This document shows, piece after piece, positions 47,731 to 59,600 of a stretch of DNA of 64,000 nucleotides. The stretch comes from Flavobacteriaceae bacterium. Its GTDB lineage: Bacteria; Bacteroidota; Bacteroidia; Flavobacteriales; Flavobacteriaceae. Where the stretch lies: positions 166,793-230,792 of the forward strand of contig JANQNQ010000013.1 in assembly GCA_028279515.1 (NCBI GenBank), given 5' to 3'. Each line of letters begins with the position of its first letter. The stretch's first letter is position 1. A program made the position numbers and the translations under genes. The notes beneath the pieces are model-generated. The model did not search any database, was not told where the DNA came from, and was given only the letters and a program-made list of their open reading frames with translations.

Positions 47731-47777
47731 GAAGGAACAAGAGCATCGAAGGACTGACCTTAATTCATGCTCCCTTC
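47731..47777 (+). ncRNA. Candidate S4 autoregulatory leader upstream of rpsD
   Basis: In the 83-bp rpsK-rpsD gap three nested helices fit together. The outer GAAGG/CCTTC pairs 47731-47735 with 47773-47777. The middle GAGCAT/ATGCTC pairs 47741-47746 with 47767-47772. The apical AAGG/CCTT pairs 47749-47752 with 47758-47761. A 5-base bulge lies on the 5' side, and the element ends 17 bp before the rpsD ATG. S4 represses its own synthesis by binding leader RNA in several bacteria, and I recall S4 leader classes being proposed for Bacteroidota relatives. Assignment of this element to one is inference. Confidence 0.55.
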
Positions 47778-47794
47778 AAAATTAACACGTTAAA

Positions 47795-48400
47795 ATGGCA
47801 AGATATACTGGTCCAACTACTAAGATCGCTCGTAAATTCGGCGAGGCGATTTTCGGAGATGATAAATCTTTTGAGAAAAGAAATTATCCTCCAGGTCAAC
47901 ATGGTAACAACAGACGAAGAGGTAAAAAATCTGAGTACGCTGTTCAGTTGATGGAAAAACAAAAAGCCAAGTACACCTACGGGATTCTTGAGCGTCAATT
48001 TAGAAACCTTTTCGAAAAGGCAAACAGAAGTAAAGGGGTAACAGGTGAGGTATTGCTTCAACTTTGTGAATCTCGTTTAGACAATGTTGTATTTCGTATG
48101 GGTGTAGCTCCTACAAGAAGAGGTGCACGTCAGTTGGTTTCTCACAGACACATCACTGTAAATGGTGAAGTAGTAAACATTCCTTCATATAGCCTAAAAG
48201 CTGGAGATGTTGTTGGAGTAAGAGAAAAGTCGAAGTCGCTAGAAGTGATCGAGAACTCGTTGGCTAACACAAGCAATGTTTACGAATGGATTACCTGGAA
48301 TAGCGAAACAAAGGAGGGTACATTTGTAACCGTTCCTGAAAGATTACAAATTCCAGAGAACATCAAAGAACAACTAATCGTAGAATTATATTCTAAATAA
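47795..48400 (+). CDS. rpsD: 30S ribosomal protein S4
   Basis: A 201-residue S4, an assembly initiator that also regulates alpha-operon expression in other bacteria. It begins [20 protein letters not shown]. The S4 domain carries [20 protein letters not shown]. No zinc-binding CxxC cluster is present at the N-terminus. 19 bp before rpoA. Confidence 0.98.
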   Translation: MARYTGPTTKIARKFGEAIFGDDKSFEKRNYPPGQHGNNRRRGKKSEYAVQLMEKQKAKYTYGILERQFRNLFEKANRSKGVTGEVLLQLCESRLDNVVFRMGVAPTRRGARQLVSHRHITVNGEVVNIPSYSLKAGDVVGVREKSKSLEVIENSLANTSNVYEWITWNSETKEGTFVTVPERLQIPENIKEQLIVELYSK

Positions 48401-48419
48401 TAATCCACAGCAGTCTAAT

Positions 48420-49412
48420 ATGGCATTATTAAATTTTCAGAAGCCCGATAAGGTTATCATGATCGATTCATCAGAGTTCGAAGGCAAATTTGAATTTCGT
48501 CCTTTAGAACCTGGATATGGATTGACAGTTGGTAACGCTTTGAGAAGAGTACTTTTATCTTCGCTTGAAGGTTTTGCGATCACGTCAGTGCGTATCGATA
48601 AAGTTGACCACGAGTTTTCTACCATTCCTGGAGTGGTCGAAGACGTAACAGAAATGATCTTGAACTTGAAGCAAGTACGTTTCAAGAGACAGATCGAAGA
48701 CATCGATAACGAAACTGTTTCGATCTCAGTAACTGGAAAAGAGCAGTTAACTGCTGGCGATTTCCAAAAGTTCATCTCAGGATTCCAAGTGCTAAACCCA
48801 GAATTAGTGGTTTGTAACATGGACCCTAAAGTGAGCATCAACATGGAGATCACTATCGAAAAAGGTAGAGGATACGTTCCTGCAGAAGAGAACAAAAAGC
48901 AAAACGCACCACTTGGTACGATCGCTATCGACTCTGTATACACTCCAGTGAAAAATGTGAAGTACAGCATCGAAAACTTCCGTGTTGAGCAAAAGACCGA
49001 TTACGAAAAATTGGTATTCGAGATCATCACAGACGGTTCTATTCATCCTAAGGATGCGTTGACAGAAGCTGCCAAAACATTGATCCATCACTTCATGCTA
49101 TTCTCTGATGAGAGAATAACACTAGAGGCTGACGAAATTGCACAGACCGAAACGTATGACGAAGAGTCACTACATATGAGACAATTGCTTAAGACCAAGC
49201 TTGTTGATATGGACCTTTCTGTTCGTGCATTGAATTGTCTTAAAGCTGCAGAGGTGGATACATTGGGAGACCTAGTATCATTTAATAAGAACGATTTGAT
49301 GAAGTTCCGTAACTTCGGTAAGAAGTCATTGACCGAGCTAGAAGAACTAGTGAGCGTTAAAGGCCTTAGCTTTGGGATGGACCTTTCTAAATATAAATTA
49401 GATAAAGACTAA
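48420..49412 (+). CDS. rpoA: DNA-directed RNA polymerase subunit alpha
   Basis: A 330-residue alpha subunit. The N-terminal dimerisation domain contains [20 protein letters not shown]. The C-terminal domain ([36 protein letters not shown]) is the DNA and activator contact region. Standard alpha-operon position between rpsD and rplQ, with a 31-bp gap to the latter. Confidence 0.98.
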   Translation: MALLNFQKPDKVIMIDSSEFEGKFEFRPLEPGYGLTVGNALRRVLLSSLEGFAITSVRIDKVDHEFSTIPGVVEDVTEMILNLKQVRFKRQIEDIDNETVSISVTGKEQLTAGDFQKFISGFQVLNPELVVCNMDPKVSINMEITIEKGRGYVPAEENKKQNAPLGTIAIDSVYTPVKNVKYSIENFRVEQKTDYEKLVFEIITDGSIHPKDALTEAAKTLIHHFMLFSDERITLEADEIAQTETYDEESLHMRQLLKTKLVDMDLSVRALNCLKAAEVDTLGDLVSFNKNDLMKFRNFGKKSLTELEELVSVKGLSFGMDLSKYKLDKD

Positions 49413-49443
49413 CTCTTACCAAAGAGTGTAACGATATAGAGAA

Positions 49444-49944
49444 ATGAGACACGGAAAGAAATTCAACCATTTAGGAAGAAAGACCGCGCACAGAAAATCA
49501 ATGCTTGCCAATATGGCTTGCTCATTGATCGAGCACAAGCGCATCAATACTACTGTGGCCAAGGCAAAAGCGTTAAAGCAGTTTGTTGAACCGCTAGTAA
49601 CTAAGTCAAAGAACGATACCACTCACAACCGTCGTATCGTATTTGGTTACCTAAGAAACAAGTATGCTGTAACTGAGTTGTTCAGAGATGTAGCTGCTAA
49701 AGTAGGAGACAGACCAGGTGGATATACAAGAATCATCAAGTTAGGAAATCGTCTAGGAGATAATGCAGACATGGCGATGATCGAGCTTGTCGATTACAAC
49801 GACACCTACAACGCTGCTAAGCCAGCTAAGAAGAAATCTACAAGACGTGGTAGAAGCAAAAAAGCAGAAGCACAAGTAGAAACGGCACCAGAAGCGAAAG
49901 CAGAGGCACCAGCCGAAGAGAAACCAGAAACATCTGAAGAATAA
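49444..49944 (+). CDS. rplQ: 50S ribosomal protein L17 with C-terminal low-complexity extension
   Basis: The L17 core of about 120 residues begins [21 protein letters not shown] basic then acidic Ala/Glu-rich tail of roughly 40 residues follows ([15 protein letters not shown], then [17 protein letters not shown]), making 166 in all. Such tails occur in Bacteroidota L17. It is the last gene of the ribosomal superoperon and is followed by a clear terminator. Confidence 0.97.
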   Translation: MRHGKKFNHLGRKTAHRKSMLANMACSLIEHKRINTTVAKAKALKQFVEPLVTKSKNDTTHNRRIVFGYLRNKYAVTELFRDVAAKVGDRPGGYTRIIKLGNRLGDNADMAMIELVDYNDTYNAAKPAKKKSTRRGRSKKAEAQVETAPEAKAEAPAEEKPETSEE

Positions 49945-49966
49945 TGAAGATGTTTTCGTTAATATT

Positions 49967-50001
49967 AAAAAGGATAAGCTGTTAAAGTTTATCCTTTTTT
50001 T
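49967..50001 (+). terminator. Terminator of the ribosomal superoperon
   Basis: An 11-bp stem (AAAAAGGATAA / TTATCCTTTTT) with an 11-base loop, ending in a run of seven T. It lies 22 bp after rplQ and before carA. Confidence 0.8.
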
Positions 50002-50049
50002 ATGTTATTTTGCCAAAGTTTAATTAAACACCAAACACACACAACTTTT

Positions 50050-51156
50050 ATGAAATATCAATCGCGCAAGAAAGCCCTGATCCTACTAGCCGACGGAACC
50101 ATTTTCTACGGAAAGGCGGTAGGTCGAGATGGCACTGCTTTCGGAGAGGTTTGTTTCAACACCGGAATGACAGGCTATCAAGAGATCTTTACCGACCCCT
50201 CTTATTTTGGACAATTGATGGTGGCAACCAATGCCCACATCGGAAACTACGGCGTCAATAATGACGAGGTAGAATCAGAAGGCATAAAGATCGCCGGGCT
50301 CATCTGTAAGAATTTCAACTACGAATATTCCAGAGTCGCTGCAGATGGTTCATTGCTTGACTTCTTTGAAGAAAACAACTTAATGGCCATATCAGATGTA
50401 GATACTCGTGCACTAGTGAGCTACATTAGAGAAAATGGAGCCATGAATGCCGTGATCTCTACTGAAGTAGACAACATCGATGGCCTTAAAGAACAATTAA
50501 GTAAGGTGCCAGATATGGATGGCCTTGAACTCGCTTCAAAAGTATCTACTAAAGAACCATATTACTTTGGAGACGAGAACGCCAAATACAAAATTGCGGC
50601 GTTAGATATCGGAATCAAGAAAAACATCCTCAGAAACTTTGCAAAGCGCGACGCCTACATTAAAGTATTTCCTTACAATTCCAAGTTCGAGGATCTTCAA
50701 GCATGGAATCCAGATGGGTACTTCCTATCTAACGGGCCAGGGGATCCAGAACCACTGGTAGAAGCACAACAAGTGGCCAAAGAGATTATCGACAGGGATC
50801 TACCACTATTTGGTATTTGCTTGGGGCACCAAGTGATTGCACTTGCAAATGGTATCTCAACCTATAAGATGCACAACGGACACAGAGGAATCAACCACCC
50901 AGTAAAGAACTTGCTCACCGGAAAAGGAGAGATTACCTCTCAAAACCACGGATTCGCGATCAACAGAGAAGAAACCGAAGCACATCCAGATGTCGAGATC
51001 ACACATGTGCATCTCAATGACCACACAGTAGCTGGGATTCGAATGAAATCCAAAAATTGCTTCTCAGTGCAGTACCACCCAGAAGCAAGCCCAGGACCAC
51101 ACGATGCCGAATATCTTTTCGATCAGTTTGTCGAAAGCATGCAAAAGGGCAAGTAA
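50050..51156 (+). CDS. carA: Carbamoyl-phosphate synthase small (glutaminase) subunit
   Basis: A 368-residue subunit that hydrolyses glutamine and passes ammonia to CarB, for pyrimidine and arginine synthesis. The class I amidotransferase triad is visible: Cys257 in FGICLGHQ, His343 and Glu345 in YHPEASPGPHD. I chose the ATG at 50050 (MKYQSRKKALILLADGTIFY). The frame runs 16 codons further up to an ATG beside the terminator, with no family similarity. carB is not adjacent. The rplQ-carA-eno order appears common in Flavobacteriia. Confidence 0.96.
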   Translation: MKYQSRKKALILLADGTIFYGKAVGRDGTAFGEVCFNTGMTGYQEIFTDPSYFGQLMVATNAHIGNYGVNNDEVESEGIKIAGLICKNFNYEYSRVAADGSLLDFFEENNLMAISDVDTRALVSYIRENGAMNAVISTEVDNIDGLKEQLSKVPDMDGLELASKVSTKEPYYFGDENAKYKIAALDIGIKKNILRNFAKRDAYIKVFPYNSKFEDLQAWNPDGYFLSNGPGDPEPLVEAQQVAKEIIDRDLPLFGICLGHQVIALANGISTYKMHNGHRGINHPVKNLLTGKGEITSQNHGFAINREETEAHPDVEITHVHLNDHTVAGIRMKSKNCFSVQYHPEASPGPHDAEYLFDQFVESMQKGK

Positions 51157-51199
51157 AATAATTGCAGTGATTAAGAGGTTTTGTTAACAATCTTATTTT

Positions 51200-51215
51200 C
51201 CTAAAACGTTTTAGG
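51200..51215. promoter_or_regulatory. Perfect 16-bp palindrome between carA and eno (candidate operator)
   Basis: CCTAAAACGTTTTAGG is its own reverse complement with a central CG, as in operators of LacI-type repressors. A second, 10-bp palindrome TTGTTAACAA lies at 51181-51190. The site is about 65-80 bp upstream of a weak eno -7 box (TATCTTCG, 51280-51287). No T-tract follows, so it is a poor terminator for carA. Confidence 0.4.
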
Positions 51216-51296
51216 GAATATTATTCATAAATCTCTTTCCAACATTAAGGCAAAAACTCGTTAACAGAAGGTCATTTCGTATCTTCGTACAACTAA

Positions 51297-52628
<1,332 letters not shown>

Positions 52629-52651
52629 AAGCAAGAAAAAAGTAGAGAAAA

Positions 52652-52685
52652 GGGGCTCCAGAAATAGGAGCCCTATTTTTTTTAA
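52652..52685 (+). terminator. Terminator of eno
   Basis: GGGCTCC and GGAGCCC form a GC-rich 7-bp stem around a 7-base loop, followed by TATTTTTTTTT. It lies 24 bp after the eno stop. Confidence 0.88.
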
Positions 52686-52817
52686 CATTTGGCAGTTGAA
52701 GGTTGATTATCAGTGATTTGTAGGTGAAATAATATACTATTTAGGTAAAATAGTACAAAAAGACACTTTTTTGTAGGTAGAAACTTTCAAATTCAATATG
52801 TTAATATCCGTTTTACC

Positions 52818-52848
52818 TTTTATTTATTGAGGAAAACACCTATATTAG
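52818..52848 (+). promoter_or_regulatory. Promoter of the first metalloprotease gene
   Basis: TTTT at 52818-52821, a 19-bp spacer and TATATTAG at 52841-52848, 49 bp before the ATG. The same arrangement and the neighbouring CTTTTATTTATTG are found before the second paralogue, which supports it. Confidence 0.55.
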
Positions 52849-52897
52849 CTAGGCCCAATTAACTGATACTGAACTAAATTAACTTTAATCCCCTCCT

Positions 52898-55800
52898 ATG
52901 GTAAGAATTATACTCTTCTTGGTATGTTCTTTCTTTGCACTTAATCTAGCTGCTCAATCAAATCAAATTTGGCAGAAAAAGGAAGAATCTCAATTATCTC
53001 AAAGAACACTTTCACTCGATAGATCGATTGTACCTAATAAGTATCAATTGTTTCAATTGAATAGAAATGCGTTGAAGCAAGCCCTTCAGCAATCACCAGA
53101 ACGATTTACAGCTGCTGGTAGAAATTCAACAGTAATTGTCCAGTTTCCAACAAAGGATGGCCAGTTCGAAAGTTTCCGAATCCAGAAAACTTCGATTATG
53201 CATCCAGCCTTGGCAGCAAAATACCCGCAGATCACATCATTCTTTGGTCAGAGCATCGATAATCCGCTAAACAAAATCTATTTCACAGATACCCAACAAG
53301 GTTTCCGCGGACTTATTACCGGTCAAAAAACGATCTACATTGATCCGTATGCAAAAGGAGATCTTGACAACTATGTTGTGTATGACCGTATGGATTACAG
53401 CAGAGCAAACGACGATGATTGGAGATGCCATGCTGATGAAGTGATTAATGAGGTAGAAGATAACTTCGCAACAGGAGCTGCCGTAGAGAGAAACATTCAA
53501 GACGGAAGACTTCGAAGATATGACATCGCGATAGCATGTACTTCAGAGTATACCAACTACCACGACGATGGCAATGCCGGAAACGGCGATGCACGCGCAG
53601 ACGCTTTGGCAGCAATGGTAATCACTGTGGCCAGAGTAAATAGCGTATACGAAAGAGACGTTGCGGTTACTTTTCAACTTAACGCACAAAATGATGAGTT
53701 GATCTACTTTAACGGTGTGACCACAGGAGGTGACCCCGAGCCCTATGACAATTATGACGGAGGTCAGATGTTAGGTACCAATACTTCTAACATCAACGGT
53801 ATCATCGGTTCGGGATCATATGATATCGGTCACGTATTCAGTACAGGTGGTGGTGGAATCGCCGGGACAAGTCCATGTAGCACAAGCAGTAAAGGGCGCG
53901 GTGTTACAGGTATTGTAACTCCCGAATTCGATCCTTTTGATATTGACTACGTATCGCACGAAATTGGGCACCAGTTTAGTGCCAGTCACACTTATTACAA
54001 CGCATGTTTCGGTGCGCAATCATCGGCAGCGTACGAGACAGGTAGTGCTTCTACCATTATGGGATACGCTGGAATCTGTACACCAAACGTACAAGATAAC
54101 AGTGACGCCTATTTTCACGCCATCAGCATTCAGCAAATGACGGATGACATTCTCGCAGATGCTTGCGAGACCGAGATCGTGATTTCAAATATAGAGCCTA
54201 CAGCCAATGCTGGTAGCAACTATACGATTCCAATTTCTACACCTTTTACGTTAGACGGAAGCGCTTCCAGTGATCCCGATGCAGGTGATGTGCTTACCTA
54301 TTGTTGGGAGCAAATGGACGACGACGGAAGTTATACGCAGCCGCCGGTTTCAACCAACGCCGGAGGCCCAGCATTCAGAACACTCTTTCCAACAACCGAC
54401 GCCACACGTACATTCCCGAACATGCAGGCCGTTATCAATAATGAAACGCCAATATGGGAAGTATTGCCAAGCGTAGGAAGACAATTGGATTTCAGATTAA
54501 CAGTAAGAGACAATAACGCTTCGGGAGGACAAACGGATCACGACAACACAATCATTACCGTATCCGGTACAGCAGGCCCATTTGTAGTTTCATCACCCAA
54601 TACTGGCTCAGAGATCTGGTATGCTGGAGCCAGTGAGACAGTTACTTGGAATGTGAACAATACAGCAGGGCTTTCGGCCAACGTTAACATTCTTTTGTCC
54701 ACCGATGGCGGGCTCACTTATCCAGTGACATTAGCATCTGGAGTTACCAACGATGGTTCGCAAAATATTACTGTACCAAACAACATAGGCACAAATAACA
54801 GAATAAAAGTTGAGGCAGCTTCGAACATCTTTTTTGATATTTCGAATCAAGATTTTGAGATCAAAGCGGGAACTTTTGAAATGACCGCAGCGCAACCTAC
54901 AGTGTCTACCTGTCAACCAGCCAATGCGGTATTTAATCTTAACTATACGCCAGCACCAGGGTTTTCTGAAAACGTAACTTTTAGTGCATTGAATGCCCCA
55001 GCGGGTGCAGCAGTGAACTTTTCGCCAGCGTCATCTAGTACGGCTACAGCATTTACAATGACGGTTTCAAACACAGGTGCAATCACTCCCGGAAATTATA
55101 CAATTACGGTGCAAGGGCAGTCGACGTCTGCCACAGAAACCTATGATGTCTTGCTAAATGTGTTTGACAACAGTATCGGAGACGCAACGTTGACAAGTCC
55201 GTCCAATGGTGCAACAAACCAATCAACGACCCTTGATTTTACATGGCAAGCCTTAACAAGTGCTTCCGATTATGATATTCAAATATCAACAGATCCAACA
55301 TTTGCGTCTGTAAATGAAACGGCAAACGTAACAGCGGCAACAACATATCAGTCAACAACATTGACAGCAGGGAGCATTTATTATTGGAGAATTAGACCTA
55401 ATAATTCATGTCTTGCAGGTAATTACTCAGAAACGTATGTCTTCCAAACGGCAGATGATGTTTGTAATACGTATGACAATGAGTATTACGAAAACGGCGA
55501 CAACACATGGGACACCTTTTCAAACAATGCCGTAAGTGCTAGAGTAGATGTTACTGATGACATTGTGGTGACCAGCGTAAGCTTTTATATGAGAGCAACC
55601 CACTCTGATGTAGGAGATATCAAGATGCAATTTAGTTCACCAACGGCGCGCTTTGCAGAAGTGTATAATAGGGATTGTTCCTTCGGAAGCAATTTCGATG
55701 TAACCTTTACAGATACCGGATCAACCATCTCATGTAGCGGAACACCCCGTGTAAGCGGAAACGTTAAGCCTAGCCAAGCGTTTGCCAGATTTCAAGGAGA

Positions 55801-56512
55801 CAGCGGGCAAGGTACTTGGGTGCTATTGGCAACTGATAGAGAAGCAGATAACCAAGGAGGAACCTTCCAAGAATTCAGCGTAACCATATGTGGTGAGCTT
55901 CAATTGGTCAATGATGTTTCCTCAGTAAACAATACAGGAATCACAGTAGATAAAGGAAATACGATCACTATTAGCAATACAGAACTTTCGGCATCTCAGC
56001 CAGGGGCAACGGCAGCGCAAGTGATTTATACCTTGACGCGTCTTCCGCTAAGAGGAACCCTAAATTTGAGCAGTACACCATTAACGATAGGACAGACCTT
56101 TACGCAGGCCGATATTGATTCAGGGTTCCTTGAGTATGTAAATGATGGAGTAAGCGCCGATGACGATGATTTCAAATTTTCAGTGAACGGAAACAACAAT
56201 GCACTTCTTGGAGCCCAAACATTCAACATCATCGTAGATGAGACATTGAGTGTGGGCGAAGTAGATGCACTGCTTGATCTTCAGCTATATCCAAACCCTA
56301 ATGATGGAGCATTCACCATCTCGTTGAACCAGAATGTTTCAAAGGCCAAGGTTCGATTGTACGACATGTTAGGAAGATTGGTGTTTGAAGAAGAAAATGA
56401 TACGCAAAACAATAACATCGAAATAAAAACAAATAAACTTAGCAAAGGCGTGTTTGCGGTTACAATCGAAACCGAAATAGGCACCGCCAAAAAAATGATA
56501 GTCATTAGATAA
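52898..56512 (+). CDS. Secreted metzincin-type metalloprotease with P-domain and T9SS tail
   Basis: A 1204-residue multidomain exoprotein with a signal peptide ending LAAQ (residue 20) and a propeptide-like region to about 190. A reprolysin-like catalytic domain has the zinc site HEIGHQFSASH (His354, Glu355, His358, His364) and a Met-turn STIMGYAGIC. Then come a Ser/Thr-rich beta domain with GSEIWYAGASETVTW, a further beta domain, a fibronectin-III-like domain (YDIQISTDPTF...YYWRIRPNN), a proprotein-convertase P-domain (about 858-1000, YENGDNTWDTFSNNAVSARV), a CSPG/cadherin-like repeat (about 1005-1105), and a type A T9SS sorting domain (LYPNPNDGAFTISL ... KGVFAVTI). It should be exported by the type IX system. 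Substrate is unknown. Confidence 0.9.
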   Translation: MVRIILFLVCSFFALNLAAQSNQIWQKKEESQLSQRTLSLDRSIVPNKYQLFQLNRNALKQALQQSPERFTAAGRNSTVIVQFPTKDGQFESFRIQKTSIMHPALAAKYPQITSFFGQSIDNPLNKIYFTDTQQGFRGLITGQKTIYIDPYAKGDLDNYVVYDRMDYSRANDDDWRCHADEVINEVEDNFATGAAVERNIQDGRLRRYDIAIACTSEYTNYHDDGNAGNGDARADALAAMVITVARVNSVYERDVAVTFQLNAQNDELIYFNGVTTGGDPEPYDNYDGGQMLGTNTSNINGIIGSGSYDIGHVFSTGGGGIAGTSPCSTSSKGRGVTGIVTPEFDPFDIDYVSHEIGHQFSASHTYYNACFGAQSSAAYETGSASTIMGYAGICTPNVQDNSDAYFHAISIQQMTDDILADACETEIVISNIEPTANAGSNYTIPISTPFTLDGSASSDPDAGDVLTYCWEQMDDDGSYTQPPVSTNAGGPAFRTLFPTTDATRTFPNMQAVINNETPIWEVLPSVGRQLDFRLTVRDNNASGGQTDHDNTIITVSGTAGPFVVSSPNTGSEIWYAGASETVTWNVNNTAGLSANVNILLSTDGGLTYPVTLASGVTNDGSQNITVPNNIGTNNRIKVEAASNIFFDISNQDFEIKAGTFEMTAAQPTVSTCQPANAVFNLNYTPAPGFSENVTFSALNAPAGAAVNFSPASSSTATAFTMTVSNTGAITPGNYTITVQGQSTSATETYDVLLNVFDNSIGDATLTSPSNGATNQSTTLDFTWQALTSASDYDIQISTDPTFASVNETANVTAATTYQSTTLTAGSIYYWRIRPNNSCLAGNYSETYVFQTADDVCNTYDNEYYENGDNTWDTFSNNAVSARVDVTDDIVVTSVSFYMRATHSDVGDIKMQFSSPTARFAEVYNRDCSFGSNFDVTFTDTGSTISCSGTPRVSGNVKPSQAFARFQGDSGQGTWVLLATDREADNQGGTFQEFSVTICGELQLVNDVSSVNNTGITVDKGNTITISNTELSASQPGATAAQVIYTLTRLPLRGTLNLSSTPLTIGQTFTQADIDSGFLEYVNDGVSADDDDFKFSVNGNNNALLGAQTFNIIVDETLSVGEVDALLDLQLYPNPNDGAFTISLNQNVSKAKVRLYDMLGRLVFEEENDTQNNNIEIKTNKLSKGVFAVTIETEIGTAKKMIVIR

Positions 56513-56528
56513 TCACAACAACCTTGAT

Positions 56529-56558
56529 AACCCTATCTGGTTAACCACAGATAGGGTT
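56529..56558 (+). terminator. Terminator-like hairpin after the first metalloprotease
   Basis: A perfect 11-bp stem (AACCCTATCTG / CAGATAGGGTT) with an 8-base loop lies 17 bp after the stop. The following sequence is A-rich rather than a T-tract, so termination may be inefficient or work differently. Confidence 0.5.
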
Positions 56559-56579
56559 AAAATTATAACAATATTCTGC

Positions 56580-56610
56580 TTTTATTTATTGGCCCCAACC
56601 AGTATCTTAG
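56580..56610 (+). promoter_or_regulatory. Promoter of the second metalloprotease gene
   Basis: TTTT at 56580-56583, a 19-bp spacer and TATCTTAG at 56603-56610, 46 bp before the ATG. The sequence TTTTATTTATTG and the 11-bp distance from TTG to the -7 box match the promoter of the first paralogue exactly in layout. Confidence 0.55.
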
Positions 56611-56656
56611 CAGTCCCCGAATATTGAATTGAACATAATTAACCTAAATCTTATTC

Positions 56657-59600
56657 ATGAGAAGAACACTACTCCTTGTGCTATGTTCTCTATTATCCTA
56701 TTTTGTTGAAGCACAGACCTATAAAGTGTGGAACAAAAAGGAAGAGACCCAACTCTCCAATCGAGCCTTAGAGCGAGTGACCGTCCCCAACAAATACCAA
56801 GTATTTGGGTTGGATTTAGATGCTTTAGAAGAAGCGTTGACCACGGCACCCGCACGTAATTCCATTCAAGGAAGAAATTCGAACCTAATTATCGAGTTTC
56901 CTCTAGACAACGGAAAAACCGAAAGGTTCAGAATTCAAAAAACAGCGGTGATGCACCCAGCCCTAGAGGCTAAATACCCGCAGATACAGTCCTTTATGGG
57001 GCAAAGTATCGATAACCCTTTGAACAAAATATACTTCACAAGTACCCCAAAAGGGTTCAGAGGACTGATTACGGGTGAGAAAACCGTGTATATCGATCCT
57101 TACGCAAAGGGAGATAGCGAGAATTACATCGTTTACGATCGAAAACTACTGTCGCGAGATGCTGAAGAAACATTTAAATGTCATGTCGAAGACGTGATCA
57201 ATCAGCAAACCATCAGTGATTTTGAAAATTCAGACTTTACAGGAAGAAATGTCAATGATGGTTTCTTAAGAACTTATGAGCTTGCAGTAGCTTGTACATC
57301 AGAATATACCAGCTATCACGATGATGGTGATAACTCAAATGGTGACGCTAAGGCCGATGCATTAGCGGCGATTGTGGTTACCGTGGCAAGAGTAAATAGC
57401 GTCTTTGAAAGAGACGTGGCCATCACCTTTCAATTGGTACCCAATAACAACTTACTGATTTACGAGAATGGATTCACAGTCGGCGGAGATCCAGAGCCGT
57501 ATGATAACTATGACGGAGGCCAAATGCTCGGTGTCAATACAGGCAACATTAACGGACTAATCGGTTCGGCGGCCTACGACATTGGACACGTATTTAGTAC
57601 CGGTGGTGGTGGAATCGCAGGCACAAGCCCTTGTAATGACGGGGGCGGAAAAGGTCGTGGTGTTACAGGAATCGTAACTCCAGAGTTCGACCCTTTTGAT
57701 ATCGACTACGTTTCTCATGAGATCGGACACCAGTTTAGCGCAAGCCATACCTTTTACAATCCGTGTTTCGGAAGCCCCGCGTCAACACCTTATGAGACAG
57801 GAAGTGCTTCAACCATCATGGGTTACGCCGGAATCTGTACACCTAACGTACAAGACAACAGTGATGCCTACTTTCATTTGATCAGCTTGTTCCAAATGAA
57901 CAACAGTATTCTAAGTGACACTTGTGAGGACCAGGCTTCATTGGCAGGGACAAACCCAAATGCGCCAACGGCTGTTTCCCCAGGAAACTTTACAATTCCA
58001 CAGAGTACACCATTTATATTGACCGCTTCTTCAAATACGCCAGATGCTGGTGATGTATATACCTACTGCTGGGAAGAACTCGACACAGGAATTTATGACG
58101 ACACTGGATTTCCACAACCACCCGTAGCAACAAACCAGCGCGGGCCCATGTTCCGTTCGTTGTTTCCAACAACCGATCCTTCTCGAACATTCCCAAACCT
58201 TGAGGCGATCATAAATAATGAAGACCCAACGTGGGAAACCTTGCCAAGTGTTACCAGAGACATGCGTTTCTTTGTAACGGTAAGAGATAATAACCCAGCA
58301 GGAGGGCAAAGTCAACGTGCTGTTTCTACGGTAACTGTGAACGCTGGCGCAGGTCCATTTTTAGTTTCCTCACCAAACACCGGAAGTGAAATATGGTATG
58401 CCGGAGCAACCGAAACAGTTACTTGGGATGTGAACGGTACCAATAATGGCACCTATTCTACTACAGTAAATATCTTGTTGTCAACAGATGGAGGATATAC
58501 CTACCCGATTACATTGGCTTCAGGAGTTGCCAATGACGGTTCTCAGAACATCACGGTACCAAACAATATAGGAACGACCAACCGTATCAAAATAGAAGCA
58601 GCGTCCAACATCTTCTTTGACATTTCGAATCAAGATTTCGAAATCAAAGCAGGAACGTTCGAAATTACAGCAACGCAAGACACAGAATCTGTATGTCAGC
58701 CAAACAATGCGGTGTTCAACTTAAACTATGCACCCGCACCAGGTTTCTCAGAAAATGTGACCTTCAGTGCGTTGAATGCACCAGCGGGAGCCAATATTAA
58801 TTTCTCTCCGGCATCGACAAGCACTACAACTCCGTTTACAATGACGGTGTCAAATACAGCGGCCATTACACCGGGTAATTATACCATTACAGTACAAGGC
58901 CAATCTACTTCAGCAACAGAGACATATGACGTACTGCTCAATGTGTTCGATAACACGATCGAAGATGTAGTGCTGACCAGTCCGGCTGATGGTGCGACCA
59001 ATCAAACATCTGTCCTTGTATTCCAATGGGCGCCATTGGTTTCAGCTTCTAATTATGATATTGAAATTGCCAGCGATCCTACGTTTACTACGGTCGTTGA
59101 AAGTGCAAACGTTCAAAATGACATTACATACATGGCGACTTCTTTATCGCCTGGAACGATCTACTATTGGAGAGTTCGTCCCAACAACACATGTTTATCA
59201 GGACAGTTCTCTGAGAGCTATGTATTCCAAACAGCAAATGATGTCTGTATTACCTACGATAATGAGTATTTCGAAAATGGTGATAACACATGGGATACAG
59301 GTTCAAACAACGCAGTAAGTGCAAGAGTTGATGTTCCGGATGATATCATTGTAACTGATGTAAGCTTTTATATGTTAGCTACACATAGTGATGTAGGTGA
59401 TATCAAAATGCAGTTTAGTTCACCAACAGGACGCTTCGCAGAAGTATACAACAGAGATTGTCCTAACGGAAGCAATTTTGACGTGACGTTCACCGATGCA
59501 GGTTCGACAATTTCGTGTAGCGGAACACCACAAGTAAGCGGAAACGTGTTGCCAAGCCAATTGTTCTCAAGATTCCAAGGAGACAGCGGGCAAGGTACTT

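Noticed and set aside
50001..50012. TATTTTG before carA as a -7 promoter box
   Set aside because: One base short of the TAnnTTTG spacing, with no clear -33 element. It overlaps the end of the ribosomal terminator, so support is too weak to list.
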